Shown piece after piece: positions 44,337-51,148 of a DNA stretch of 51,148 nt (its first letter is position 1; every line of letters starts with the position of its first letter). Under the pieces are notes generated by a model. The model saw only the letters and a program-made list of their open reading frames with translations. It ran no database searches and was not told the DNA's origin. The stretch comes from an uncultured Clostridia bacterium (lineage in GTDB: Bacteria; Bacillota; Clostridia; TANB77; CAG-508). Position numbers and translations under genes: made by a program. The stretch lies in NCBI GenBank assembly GCA_944391975.1, contig CALXVK010000003.1:1-51148 (forward strand), read 5' to 3'.

Positions 44337-45371
44337 CTATTTTCTTCTACCATATGACATACTAACCACATTTTTTAGTTTATCAATATTTTCTAAAACA
44401 GCCATCGTTCCATTTGCAACACAATCAAGTGAATTTTCTGCAATATTTACATGTATGCCTGTTTTTTCTGAAATTAATTTATCTAAATTTTTAATAAGAG
44501 CTCCTCCACCAGCAAGCATTATTCCATTTACAACAATATCTGATGAAAGTTCTGGAGGAGTCAATTCTAAAGTTGATTTTACACCTTCAACAATTTTATT
44601 TATGGATTCGCGCATTGCATCTTGAACTTCGACTGAAGAAATTTCCTTTTTTACTGGTAAACCAGTTTTTAAATCTCTTCCTCTAATTGTCTTTTTTAAC
44701 TCAGTCATAAATGGCATTGCACAACCTATTTCCATCTTTACCTCTTCTGCTGTTACTTCACCAATTACCATGTTTAAAAATCTTTTAGCATAATTTATAA
44801 TATCTTCAGTCATCTCATCACCAGCAATTTTTATTGAATTACTTACAACAATACCACCAAGTGAAACAACTGCTATTTCTGTAGTTCCACCACCAATATC
44901 TACTATCATATTACCAGATGGTTCTTCTATTCTAAGACCAGAACCAATTGCAGCAGCCATTGGCTCTTCAATCAAATACACTTCTCTTACTCCACATGAA
45001 AGAGCAGCTTCTTGAACAGCGCGTTCTTCAACTTCAGTAATTCCTGCAGGAACACCTATTACAACTCTAGGTTTTATTATTTTTAAATTTTTAGTTACTT
45101 TATTTATAATAGAACTTAGCATTAACTTAGTTGCTGTAAAATCTGCTATAACACCATCTTTTAATGGTCTAATTGCTAAAATACTTTCTGGAGTCCTTCC
45201 TAACATTTCTTTTGCCTCTTGTCCAAATGCAACAACATCTTCAGTATCTTTTTTTATTGCAACAACAGAAGGCTCTCTAAATACTATTCCTTTATTATTC
45301 ATAGAAACTAAAATATTTGCTGTTCCTAAATCTATTCCTAAATCTCTATTATTAAGGTTTAATAATTTCAT
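44337..45371 (-). CDS. mreB: Rod shape-determining protein MreB (actin homologue)
   Basis: 344 residues, typical length. DLGTANILVSM (phosphate 1), GVPAGITEVEERAV, EEPMAAAIGSGL, IVDIGGGTTEIAVVSLGG (phosphate 2) and GIMLAGGGALI (adenosine) are all present. It forms membrane-bound filaments that guide cell-wall synthesis. AAAGGA precedes the ATG. It follows the DUF4321 gene on the same strand and leads mreC, mreD, mrdA and minC. Confidence 0.97.
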   Translation of the reverse strand: MKLLNLNNRDLGIDLGTANILVSMNNKGIVFREPSVVAIKKDTEDVVAFGQEAKEMLGRTPESILAIRPLKDGVIADFTATKLMLSSIINKVTKNLKIIKPRVVIGVPAGITEVEERAVQEAALSCGVREVYLIEEPMAAAIGSGLRIEEPSGNMIVDIGGGTTEIAVVSLGGIVVSNSIKIAGDEMTEDIINYAKRFLNMVIGEVTAEEVKMEIGCAMPFMTELKKTIRGRDLKTGLPVKKEISSVEVQDAMRESINKIVEGVKSTLELTPPELSSDIVVNGIMLAGGGALIKNLDKLISEKTGIHVNIAENSLDCVANGTMAVLENIDKLKNVVSMSYGRRK

Positions 45372-45434
45372 TTATGCATCAATCCTTTACTGCCTAGCTT
45401 ATCAAGCCTTTTTTACAACTATCAAAGCCGTATT

Positions 45435-45693
45435 TTATATTTTTCTATATATAAATATAGCTATAGCCATTCCAATTATACTAGCTATACTAATCTTAAA
45501 TGTCAATCCAAATGTAATTGATAAAATATTTAAATTTAACGATAATGGAGAAGAAAGTCCAAATTCTTGTCCATATCCTAGCCACCAAAGCCAACTAACT
45601 GAGCCGAGCAAGTTCTCCTAAGAGTCCTCCAATAACTAACCCTGATAAAATAAAAATTATTAAAATCCATATACTTTTGTCTTTTGTTGCCAT
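45435..45693 (-). CDS. DUF4321 membrane protein, read through a +1 frameshift at CGG
   Basis: The 259-base span has 86 codons plus one extra base. The first 29 codons (KDKSIWILIIFILSGLVIGG, LLGELA) and the following 56 codons in the next frame (GSVSWLWWLGYGQEFGLSSP, then LNILSITFGLTFKISIASII and IGMAIAIFIYRKI) together give an 85-residue DUF4321 protein, a family I recall next to mreB or radC in Clostridia. The zero frame stops after CGG CTC AGT TAG (45604-45606 is CGG, R30). Skipping the C gives ELA-GSVSWLWW, the conserved join. Two membrane helices are predicted. GGAGG stands ten bases before the ATG. Too short and broken for ordinary ORF detection. Function unknown. Confidence 0.85.
45604..45606 (-). 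other. CGG codon at the DUF4321 frame change
   Basis: The zero frame reads GCT CGG CTC AGT TAG; without the C it reads GCT GGC TCA GTT AGT TGG, continuing the family's conserved G-S-V-x-W-L-W-W-L core. Confidence 0.85.
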
Positions 45694-45923
45694 ATCAATT
45701 ATTCCTCCAAATCATTATTTCCCTAAAAAATTTTTAGTACTTAGTTATTATATATTGATACATTTAATTTTTCAACCCTAAATTTATTAATTTTTCAAAA
45801 AAATATTATTAGTTTTATTTGAAAGAAAATACGAATTTTTCTATACTTTTCTTAATTTTCCATTTACTTTATTTTTTTATATTATATAATAAAATTATAA
45901 ATATTATATAAGAGGATTCTTAA

Positions 45924-46142
45924 ATGGTTATTAATAATTTTAAAAAAACAAAAATAAAAATATTGTTAGATACAGAGGATTTAAAAAATTGCAATATTTC
46001 TTTAGATCAATGGATACAATCACCTAAAAATAACTTAAAAAAATTATTTCATAATTTTCCTGAATACAAAGAATCAACTCCAAAAGAAATACATATATAT
46101 TCATACAAATTTATTTTATTTTATATTTTTATAGAATATTAA
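45924..46142 (+). CDS. Small 72-residue protein, weakly MecA-N-like
   Basis: An ATG at 45924 follows AAGAGGA. The protein starts MVINNFKKTKIKILLDTEDL, then NISLDQWIQ and NNLKKLF; this order (short strand, D-L-x-x-x-N-I-S-L, then a helix with a LF) resembles the N-terminal domain of MecA adaptor proteins, but the rest (KFILFYIFIEY) does not, and a MecA would be over 200 residues. It is followed by a terminator. Promoter: AATTTT-rich DNA, with TATAAT at 45884-45892 area on the plus strand. Probably expressed, function unknown. Confidence 0.45.
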   Translation: MVINNFKKTKIKILLDTEDLKNCNISLDQWIQSPKNNLKKLFHNFPEYKESTPKEIHIYSYKFILFYIFIEY

Positions 46143-46170
46143 AACTTGCAAAATATTTTTTGCAAGTTTT
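46141..46170. terminator. Bidirectional terminator
   Basis: AAAACTTGCAAAA and TTTTGCAAGTTTT pair around a short loop with A- and T-runs. It serves the small plus-strand gene and the M23 peptidase gene on the minus strand. Confidence 0.8.
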
Positions 46171-46193
46171 AAAACAAAATTTTATATATATTA

Positions 46194-47207
46194 TTAATAT
46201 GCAAAATAATTTCTTGGATTATATGCTACACCGTTTACTCTCACTTCTAAGTGTAAATGAGGTCCAGTTGAATTTCCTGTACTTCCTACTGCTGCTATTA
46301 TATCTCCTTGATTAACTGTTTCTCCAACACTTTTATACAATGCATTGCAATGTGCATAATATGTCATAACACCATTTCCATGATCAATTGTAATTAATTT
46401 TCCAAAAGAACCTTTTGTTCCAGAAAAAGTTACTGTTCCAGCAGCTGCTGCTGCAATTGGAGTACCTGTTGAGGCAGCAATATCCAGCCCTGTATGGACA
46501 CTAGATCTTATACTACTTACTGAACCAAATCTTGATGTTACAGTACCTGAGATAGGGTTTCTAAAATTAATTCCCACATCCACATAATTATAATTAACAT
46601 TTATTGATGTAACAACACTGCCTAATCTAGTTGAATTTGAAACTTGAGGTATAGTAACCTCTGGTTTTTTTTCAACATATAACGAAGCAACTACTGTATC
46701 TGTATCTGTAAATTCCTTAAGATCTGTCTCATATTTTACCACATAAGAAATACTATCTTTATTTTCACTATCTTTATCTTTTAACTGTTGTATAATACTC
46801 TCACATTCTTGATATGATGATACATAATATTTTTCTTCTGAATCTACCAAAATAGCATAATATTTATAATATGTAATTCCAGTTTCAATTACTTCATTAA
46901 AAATTTTATCATCTTCTGTTTCAAGATCTTTTTTTACTAAACAAAATGAATAATCTGGAAGCACTTCAATATCAACAAAAGCAACATGGTCAGAATCACC
47001 ACTTTTCATATATTCATTAATTTTATCTTGCAATTCACTTTTATCATTAGAATATCCTAAAAATTTTCCTGAAATTGTAACCGCATAAACTGGTTTATAT
47101 ACTGAAAACACAATAAAAAATATTATTCCTAATCCAATAGCCAATATAATTAAAAATTTAATCCACGTTCTAAAATGGATAACTAAATTTTTAAATACAC
47201 TAACCAT
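46194..47207 (-). CDS. Membrane-anchored M23 family metallopeptidase
   Basis: 337 residues. One N-terminal membrane helix (~18-40), a ~150-residue spacer domain, then in the last ~120 residues an intact LytM/M23 domain: HTGLD (His and Asp zinc ligands), GNGVMTYYAHC and GPHLHLEV (catalytic and zinc-binding His). It should cut peptide bonds in peptidoglycan stems or bridges. SpoIIQ-like and division-type M23 proteins both fit; with a complete active site this is an active enzyme, unlike SpoIIQ of Bacillus. The GGTGAA before the ATG is a weak ribosome binding site. Confidence 0.88.
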   Translation of the reverse strand: MVSVFKNLVIHFRTWIKFLIILAIGLGIIFFIVFSVYKPVYAVTISGKFLGYSNDKSELQDKINEYMKSGDSDHVAFVDIEVLPDYSFCLVKKDLETEDDKIFNEVIETGITYYKYYAILVDSEEKYYVSSYQECESIIQQLKDKDSENKDSISYVVKYETDLKEFTDTDTVVASLYVEKKPEVTIPQVSNSTRLGSVVTSINVNYNYVDVGINFRNPISGTVTSRFGSVSSIRSSVHTGLDIAASTGTPIAAAAAGTVTFSGTKGSFGKLITIDHGNGVMTYYAHCNALYKSVGETVNQGDIIAAVGSTGNSTGPHLHLEVRVNGVAYNPRNYFAY

Positions 47208-47439
47208 TTTTTCACCTCTTCCTTAAATATTTAATCCCCTAGTATATTAATCACATGTATTCTATAATATTTTTTTATATGTAATCAATTTGTAAAATTT
47301 TAGCAAAAAAGTCATTTTTTACGATAAATTCTAACTTATCTTCTTTTTTCATGTATTTATCTCATTTTTTTAAATTTTGAATAATTATTTTTTTTAGGTA
47401 AATAATATTTATAAAATAAATATTTTTTGGAGGTTTATT

Positions 47440-47628
47440 ATGCCTAATTTAAATGAAGTAGAATTACAAAATTTAAAGCATTTTATAGAATATCAAAACA
47501 TTTGTTATGAAAAATTAAAAAACTACTCTGATTACGCCGTAGATCCGCAAATTAAGCAAGTATTTAATAAAGCTTCTCAAGAAGCACTTAATACATCTCA
47601 AAAACTAATATCTTTTTTAAACCCATAA
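47440..47628 (+). CDS. Short CotF-like spore coat family protein
   Basis: 62 residues. LNEVELQNLKHFIEYQNICY, KLKNYSDYAVDPQIKQVFNK and ASQEALNTSQKLISFL form the two-helix pattern of the CotF-like family of small spore proteins (ferritin-like helical fold). GGAGG precedes the ATG. It is the first of two tandem members. Confidence 0.75.
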   Translation: MPNLNEVELQNLKHFIEYQNICYEKLKNYSDYAVDPQIKQVFNKASQEALNTSQKLISFLNP

Positions 47629-47658
47629 TACAATAGAAAGGAGTTAATTAATTTATCT

Positions 47659-47913
47659 ATGGAAGAAAAACATATGGTAAATGACATATTAGAAAGTTCA
47701 AAATATGAGATAAAAATATATTCTGATGCAATAGTTCAAACAGAAAATCCAGATTTAAGACAAACTTTTCAAAATATTCGTTCTAATCTTGAAAGTTTTG
47801 AATATGAACTATTTAAGTTAGCAACATCAAAAGGATATTATAATCCACCAAATCAAGTTAAACCCGAAAAAATAAATAAGATAAGAACTATGTTAAATAA
47901 TTTAACTGAATAA
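47659..47913 (+). CDS. CotF family spore coat protein
   Basis: 84 residues. MVNDILESSKYEIKIYSDAI, VQTENPDLRQTFQNIRSNLE and YELFKLATSKGYYNPP are the CotF family hallmarks (MV-D-L, N--LR--F, KGYY-P). The ribosome binding site AAAGGAG at 47637-47643 lies 15 bases before the ATG, unusually far. It follows the shorter CotF-like gene by 30 bases and ends before the terminator at 47928-47957. Confidence 0.85.
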   Translation: MEEKHMVNDILESSKYEIKIYSDAIVQTENPDLRQTFQNIRSNLESFEYELFKLATSKGYYNPPNQVKPEKINKIRTMLNNLTE

Positions 47914-47927
47914 TAATTTTTAATAAC

Positions 47928-47957
47928 AAAAAAACGTGACAAGCACGTTTTTTATTT
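47928..47957. terminator. Terminator copy 1 (R1) after the CotF gene
   Basis: CGTG and CACG around ACAAG, extended by AAAAAAA and TTTTTT, form a bidirectional terminator. It is the first copy of a duplicated unit; the second copy (48070-48097) has CATG and CATG, a paired change that keeps the stem. Confidence 0.75.
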
Positions 47958-47992
47958 TGGTGCGCCATAGAGGATTCGGCGAGCCGCGTCCT

Positions 47993-48017
47993 AAAAACAG
48001 TCCACCGGACTGTTTTT
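47993..48017. repeat. Perfect 11-bp hairpin of the insert
   Basis: AAAAACAGTCC and GGACTGTTTTT pair around ACC, with A- and T-runs at the outside, so it can act as a terminator in both directions. Confidence 0.8.
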
Positions 48018-48100
48018 GCCTTCACTTTGTTCAGGCACGTCCTTTTCGAATCCAAATCGCTTACAAAATAAAAAAACATGACAAGCATGTTTTTTTATTT

Positions 48101-48176
48101 TGGTGCGCCATAGAGGATTCGAACCTCCGACCATTTGATTAAGAGTCAACTGCTCTACCAACTGAGCTAATGGCGC
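48101..48176 (-). tRNA. tRNA-Lys(CUU)
   Basis: 76 bases with a genome-encoded CCA. The acceptor stem GCGCCAT/ATGGCGC is perfect; D stem GCTC/GAGC; anticodon loop CTCTTAA with CTT (Lys, AAG codons); T stem GGAGG/CCTCT around TTCGAAT. The first anticodon stem pair is a G-A mismatch. It has its own promoter (48200-48227) and is followed by a terminator hairpin (48070-48097). Confidence 0.95.
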
Positions 48177-48199
48177 ATATTCAATTAGTTAACAAAAGT

Positions 48200-48227
48200 A
48201 TTATACCATTTTTTAAAAAATTGTCAA
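48200..48227 (-). promoter_or_regulatory. Consensus promoter of tRNA-Lys
   Basis: TTGACA (48227-48222), 16-base spacer, TATAAT (48205-48200), about 24 bases before the tRNA 5' end on the minus strand. Confidence 0.8.
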
Positions 48228-48270
48228 CGGTTAAGCTGTAGTTTTTCTTTTAAAGATAGTATTTAAAAAC

Positions 48271-48305
48271 AAAAAGCCTTTCATAAACAAATCTTGAAAG
48301 GCTTT
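48271..48305 (-). terminator. Terminator of the VanW-family gene
   Basis: AAAGCCTTTC (48273-48282) pairs with GAAAGGCTTT (48296-48305); T-run on the minus-strand side, about 30 bases after the stop codon. Confidence 0.85.
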
Positions 48306-48335
48306 AAAATTTTAATATTGTTCTTTATCTTTTCT

Positions 48336-50447
48336 TTATTGTGTAACTTCTGCTTCTGAATCCGCAGATATTTGTGGATCTGTTGTTTCTTCTGTTTGAG
48401 TTGGAGCTGATTCTGGAGTTTGTGTCGATGTATCTACTTGAGGAGTTTCAGTAGTAGCTTGTGTATTAGCTGTAGAATCTGTTGATATTGTAGCCGCTTG
48501 TGAACCAACCCTAACTATTCTTGTCATAACTTGATAAGTATCATTTGAAATTACTTCTCTAGAAATTTGAACACCATTTAGATACACCTCTTTATAAGTT
48601 GTAACTTTACAACCATTTGCTCCTGCCTGTGATACTACTGTTGTACCAGCAGGAAGTGAAGAATCTTCAATAGTTTGAGTAGTAAATGCTGTTGTTTCTG
48701 TTGTTACAGGAATTATTTTAACATCATATTCTGTTTCTTCTTTAATTCCATAAATAGTAAATGTACAAACGCCCCCACTTACACTAGCTTCAATCTTTAT
48801 AGGATATGATCTTGTATTTGTAAATTTTAAATCTTTAACTCCATAAACTACTGTTGCATCTTTTCCAGGTTTAGAATATGAAGTAGTAAATGAGTGATTA
48901 TAACGTTCATCAATTTGTAAATTTGCATCTAATGCTGCACCATATAATGTAGAAGAAATTTGGCAAATTCCACCAGCTAAACCATCAACAACTTGCCCAT
49001 TTGAATATATAGCTGCATTTTGATAACCTTCTGAAATTGTCCTTTCTCCAACTACTTCATTAAATGAAAATTGTTCACCAGGCATTAATACAGTACCATT
49101 TATTTTTGAAGCAGCAATTCTTAAATTTTCACTTCTTCCTTTATTACTTGCATCATAAGTTGTTTCACATTTTGAAACTTCATATGGAAAAGCTTCAATT
49201 CCTATATCATTAATAGTTACATTAGCTTTTGTAATATTTAGTGGAATAACATATTGGTCTTTTCCTTCTTCAGCAACAATTGCTTTTGCCTCATCTATAC
49301 TTATAGCAAAATCCACACCATCAACATCAGGATGTATTTCAAATTCAGTTGTCTCTGTTGCTTCTACATAATATGCATCTTGAGGGTCAGTTTTTACTTC
49401 ACTATAAATTGCATCTATATTTATCTCATCTGCTGTAACATTATTATAAGGAATATCAATATTGTCATCCTCAGCATTATTTAAAAGTTCTGTAAGATTT
49501 CTTGATTGAATTTTCTCTATAATTTGAGATTTTAGGCTTTCTATATCAACTTCTATTCCATCAGTTCCAGGTATTATAATTAAATTAGAGCCTTCTATAT
49601 AATATGAATATTGTTTAACTAAATTTGGAACATTAGTTGAAATATATTCAATAATTGTATTAAGTGCATCATCATCAAAAGTAAATTTAGCATCAATATT
49701 TTTATTCATTATTGCAGTTTTTAACAATTCATAATTATTTTGTATTATATTTCCACTTCTTCCAACATTATATGCTTCCTCTAACGCTGAATTTAATTCA
49801 TAACTTAAACTTATATCAGCTGGTGCAATAACATAAGAAAAATCTTCATATTTTAAATTAATATTTATACCAATTGCAATATCAAAAGCTTCTTCTAACT
49901 TTTCTTTCGCCTCATTATAAGTTAAATTTGAAACATCAATATTTTTGATGCTTACTCCTCTTGCAATAGTATCTTTAGTAGCATGTATCATAGCAAAACA
50001 AACTGAAAAAATTAATATAAAAACCATTAAAACTATAGCAATAATCACAGCTATTAGTACTTTTTTTCTATCTTTAGGTTTTTTTACATTTTTGTCTATT
50101 TTTTTATTTTCTTCAGACTTCTTAGCTATTTTATCGTCTTTTTCTGCACTCTCCTGAGCAATCTTTTTTTTAATGGATTTACTATTTTTAAAAACTATTT
50201 CTTCTTCCTTTGATTTATTTTCAATTTTTTTAGAATCATCTTTTTTATTATTTTTCTTTTTATCAACATTATCTGTATCTTTTTTTGAAGCTTTTTTATC
50301 GTCTTTAATATTATCTGATGTATTTGATGAATCTTTTTCATTTTTAGTATTTTCTTTTTGTTTATCAAATTTTTTGTTCTTATTTTTTTCTTCAATCTTA
50401 TTTTGGCTATTTTTTAGTTCTTTTTTATCTTCGTTTTTCCCAGACAT
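48336..50447 (-). CDS. Membrane-anchored VanW/YoaR-like protein
   Basis: 703 residues. Residues 1-130 are Lys/Asp/Glu/Asn-rich and probably disordered in the cytoplasm; ~131-153 form one membrane helix (VLIAVIIAIVLMVFILIFSV); ~160-420 resemble two YoaR-type peptidoglycan-binding domains; ~433-550 carry the VanW domain (LMPGEQFSFNEVVGERT, GLAGGICQISSTLYGAAL, RYNHSFTTSYSKPG, DLKFTNTRSYPIKIEA); a Gln/Thr-rich tail ends the protein. VanW-type proteins are linked to cell wall assembly and glycopeptide response, but the reaction is unknown. AAAGGATG precedes the ATG. Monocistronic, ended by a strong terminator. Confidence 0.88.
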   Translation of the reverse strand: MSGKNEDKKELKNSQNKIEEKNKNKKFDKQKENTKNEKDSSNTSDNIKDDKKASKKDTDNVDKKKNNKKDDSKKIENKSKEEEIVFKNSKSIKKKIAQESAEKDDKIAKKSEENKKIDKNVKKPKDRKKVLIAVIIAIVLMVFILIFSVCFAMIHATKDTIARGVSIKNIDVSNLTYNEAKEKLEEAFDIAIGININLKYEDFSYVIAPADISLSYELNSALEEAYNVGRSGNIIQNNYELLKTAIMNKNIDAKFTFDDDALNTIIEYISTNVPNLVKQYSYYIEGSNLIIIPGTDGIEVDIESLKSQIIEKIQSRNLTELLNNAEDDNIDIPYNNVTADEINIDAIYSEVKTDPQDAYYVEATETTEFEIHPDVDGVDFAISIDEAKAIVAEEGKDQYVIPLNITKANVTINDIGIEAFPYEVSKCETTYDASNKGRSENLRIAASKINGTVLMPGEQFSFNEVVGERTISEGYQNAAIYSNGQVVDGLAGGICQISSTLYGAALDANLQIDERYNHSFTTSYSKPGKDATVVYGVKDLKFTNTRSYPIKIEASVSGGVCTFTIYGIKEETEYDVKIIPVTTETTAFTTQTIEDSSLPAGTTVVSQAGANGCKVTTYKEVYLNGVQISREVISNDTYQVMTRIVRVGSQAATISTDSTANTQATTETPQVDTSTQTPESAPTQTEETTDPQISADSEAEVTQ

Positions 50448-50754
50448 TTTTATGTCATCCTTTCTAATTGTATTTGTTATAACTTATGCAAGATTTTCTT
50501 TTTAAATTCGAAAATAATCATATCATAACAAAAATTTTTCTGCAATATATTGAATATATTTTAATAAAAATATAATGTACTATCTATCTAATTAATAATA
50601 CTTGTACACATAATACAACAATATTTTACAACAAAACCTCTAATCAATATAATCAAAAAACAATTAATTCAACTTAACAATTAAAGTTTAATAAAAAAAA
50701 CAAAACGGTTATACTACAATCAATACAATAAATATTTAAGAAAGAGTGAAAATA
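50448..50754. other. 307-base intergenic region without recognisable elements
   Basis: AT-rich DNA between two divergent genes. Apart from the ribosome binding sites near each end, I see no convincing promoter pair, hairpin or short gene in it. Confidence 0.5.
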
Positions 50755-51018
50755 ATGGAGATTTTTAATGATGACAACTACAAATATATTAGTAATTTTA
50801 TTGAAAATAAAATACCTATTTTACGACAAAATAAAATTTTTAATAAAAAATATCTTGAACAGATGAATTTAATAGATGATTTTAATAAAACATTACCTAT
50901 TAAAGAAAAAGAAAAATTTGATAAGTTAATTAAATTATTCTATGAAACAGAAGAATATTACTTTGCACTCAGTTATTCTTTAGGCATTAAATATCATGAA
51001 AATTTAAAATTATTATAA
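50755..51018 (+). CDS. Small 87-residue protein, unknown (DUF6809-like ending)
   Basis: The ATG at 50755 follows AAGAAAGAG; a GTG at 50746 is an alternative. The protein is helical and charged; the last third (EKEKFDKLIKLFYETEEYY, FALSYSLGIKYHENLKLL) recalls the helical end of DUF6809-type small proteins, seen near mobile elements. That resemblance is weak. A terminator follows, then an IS200/IS605-type end. Confidence 0.5.
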   Translation: MEIFNDDNYKYISNFIENKIPILRQNKIFNKKYLEQMNLIDDFNKTLPIKEKEKFDKLIKLFYETEEYYFALSYSLGIKYHENLKLL

Positions 51019-51024
51019 TAAAAA

Positions 51025-51058
51025 AAGTATAACTTCTATAATAACAGAATTATACCTT
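51025..51058 (+). terminator. Terminator of the small unknown gene
   Basis: AAGTATAACTTCT (51025-51037) pairs imperfectly with AGAATTATACCTT (51046-51058), followed by TATTTTTATTTT. Confidence 0.6.
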
Positions 51059-51076
51059 TATTTTTATTTTGATAAC

Positions 51077-51148
51077 AATCCACGGGTAGAACCCGTGGAT
51101 TTTCATATAGGCCTATAAGGCCTTGTTACAAGCAACCGCTTAAGCGGT
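51077..51148. mobile_element. Palindromic end of a probable IS200/IS605-type element (runs off right edge)
   Basis: Three stems follow one another: AATCCACGGGT/ACCCGTGGATT around AGA (51077-51101), AGGCCT/AGGCCT around ATA (51109-51123), and the perfect palindrome ACCGCTTAAGCGGT (51135-51148). The sequence is far richer in GC than the surroundings. CCACGGGT...ACCCGTGG hairpins are typical of the subterminal, single-strand-recognised ends of IS200/IS605 elements. The transposase lies outside the window. Confidence 0.65.

Larger units (their letters stand above)
47928..48121. repeat. Direct repeat of tRNA 3' end plus terminator flanking a palindromic insert
   Basis: About 51 bases at 47928-47978 are repeated with few changes at 48070-48121 (terminator hairpin, then the last 21 bases of tRNA-Lys including CCA). 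Period 143 bases. The insert between them (47979-48069) is much richer in GC than its surroundings, begins GGCGAGCCGCG and carries a perfect hairpin at 47993-48017 and a TTCGAATCC that mimics a T-loop. The form is that of an element that inserted into the tRNA 3' end and restored it. Confidence 0.7.

Noticed and set aside
13066..45606. Frameshifts as homopolymer sequencing errors
   Set aside because: None of the three breaks lies in a long homopolymer; each is an extra C between a codon ending in T and a GG, always in the same codon phase. A systematic non-homopolymer error cannot be excluded without reads.
47888..48142. ORFs on both strands across the tRNA-Lys duplication
   Set aside because: They read through tRNA, terminators and the palindromic insert, with no ribosome binding site and no protein-like composition.

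Overview
The window looks like a chromosomal segment of a very AT-rich, endospore-forming member of the Clostridia, probably an uncultured gut lineage. The evidence is strong AGGAGG-type ribosome binding sites, frequent TTG and GTG starts, SpoIIE and CotF-type spore proteins, a full mreB-mreC-mreD-PBP2-minC cluster, two giant Gram-positive surface proteins, and TTGACA/TATAAT promoters. Most genes lie on the minus strand.

Layout, left to right. 1-1,400: a partial AAA-ATPase-like gene and a truncated IS1634-type transposase. 1,400-6,040: AI-2E family membrane protein, exonuclease III, an AraC-type regulator, a compositionally foreign radical SAM enzyme, and a nitroreductase behind an SD-masking hairpin. 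6,100-10,900: a cell-surface acylation set (SGNH with a Cys nucleophile position, MBOAT) with a membrane-anchored transglutaminase-like protein and a small anchored protein. 10,990-13,743: comM-dprA-yraN. 13,950-18,000: exported envelope proteins (G5/3D protein, GH25 muramidase, cohesin-like LPNAG protein, LRR protein with a dockerin-like tail). 18,200-24,800: tatD, acpS, an unknown membrane protein, a WG-repeat protein and spoIIE. 25,083-38,943: two surface proteins of 1,774 and 2,844 residues in one operon. 39,400-40,024: three small plus-strand genes. 40,066-45,693: minC, PBP2, mreD, mreC, mreB and a DUF4321 gene. 46,194-51,148: an M23 peptidase, two CotF-type proteins, tRNA-Lys(CUU) with a duplicated 3' end around a palindromic insert, a VanW-family protein, a small unknown gene, and the palindromic end of what is probably an IS200/IS605-type element.

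The most striking observation is genome-wide in character. In the native genes I found in-frame CGG (Arg) codons at only five places. Three of these (comM, spoIIE, DUF4321) sit exactly where the reading frame breaks, and skipping the single C of CGG restores the conserved protein in every case: Gly of the ComM Walker A motif, the SpoIIE membrane region, and the DUF4321 core. A fourth (dprA) gives a more DprA-like C terminus after the same shift, and a fifth lies four codons before the stop of a small gene. CGG occurs out of phase dozens of times in the same coding strands. This points to CGG being unassigned or hungry in this organism and acting as a +1 frameshift signal (NNN C GGN), analogous in logic to the UGA site in prfB. 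The competing explanation, a systematic sequencing error, does not predict that every extra C falls in the same codon phase. The only ordinary CGG codons are two in the foreign-looking radical SAM gene.

Functionally the window is dominated by envelope construction (Mre/PBP2/MinC, M23, GH25, G5/3D, VanW-type, MBOAT/SGNH, giant adhesins), DNA uptake and processing (ComM, DprA, YraN, ExoIII) and sporulation (SpoIIE, CotF).
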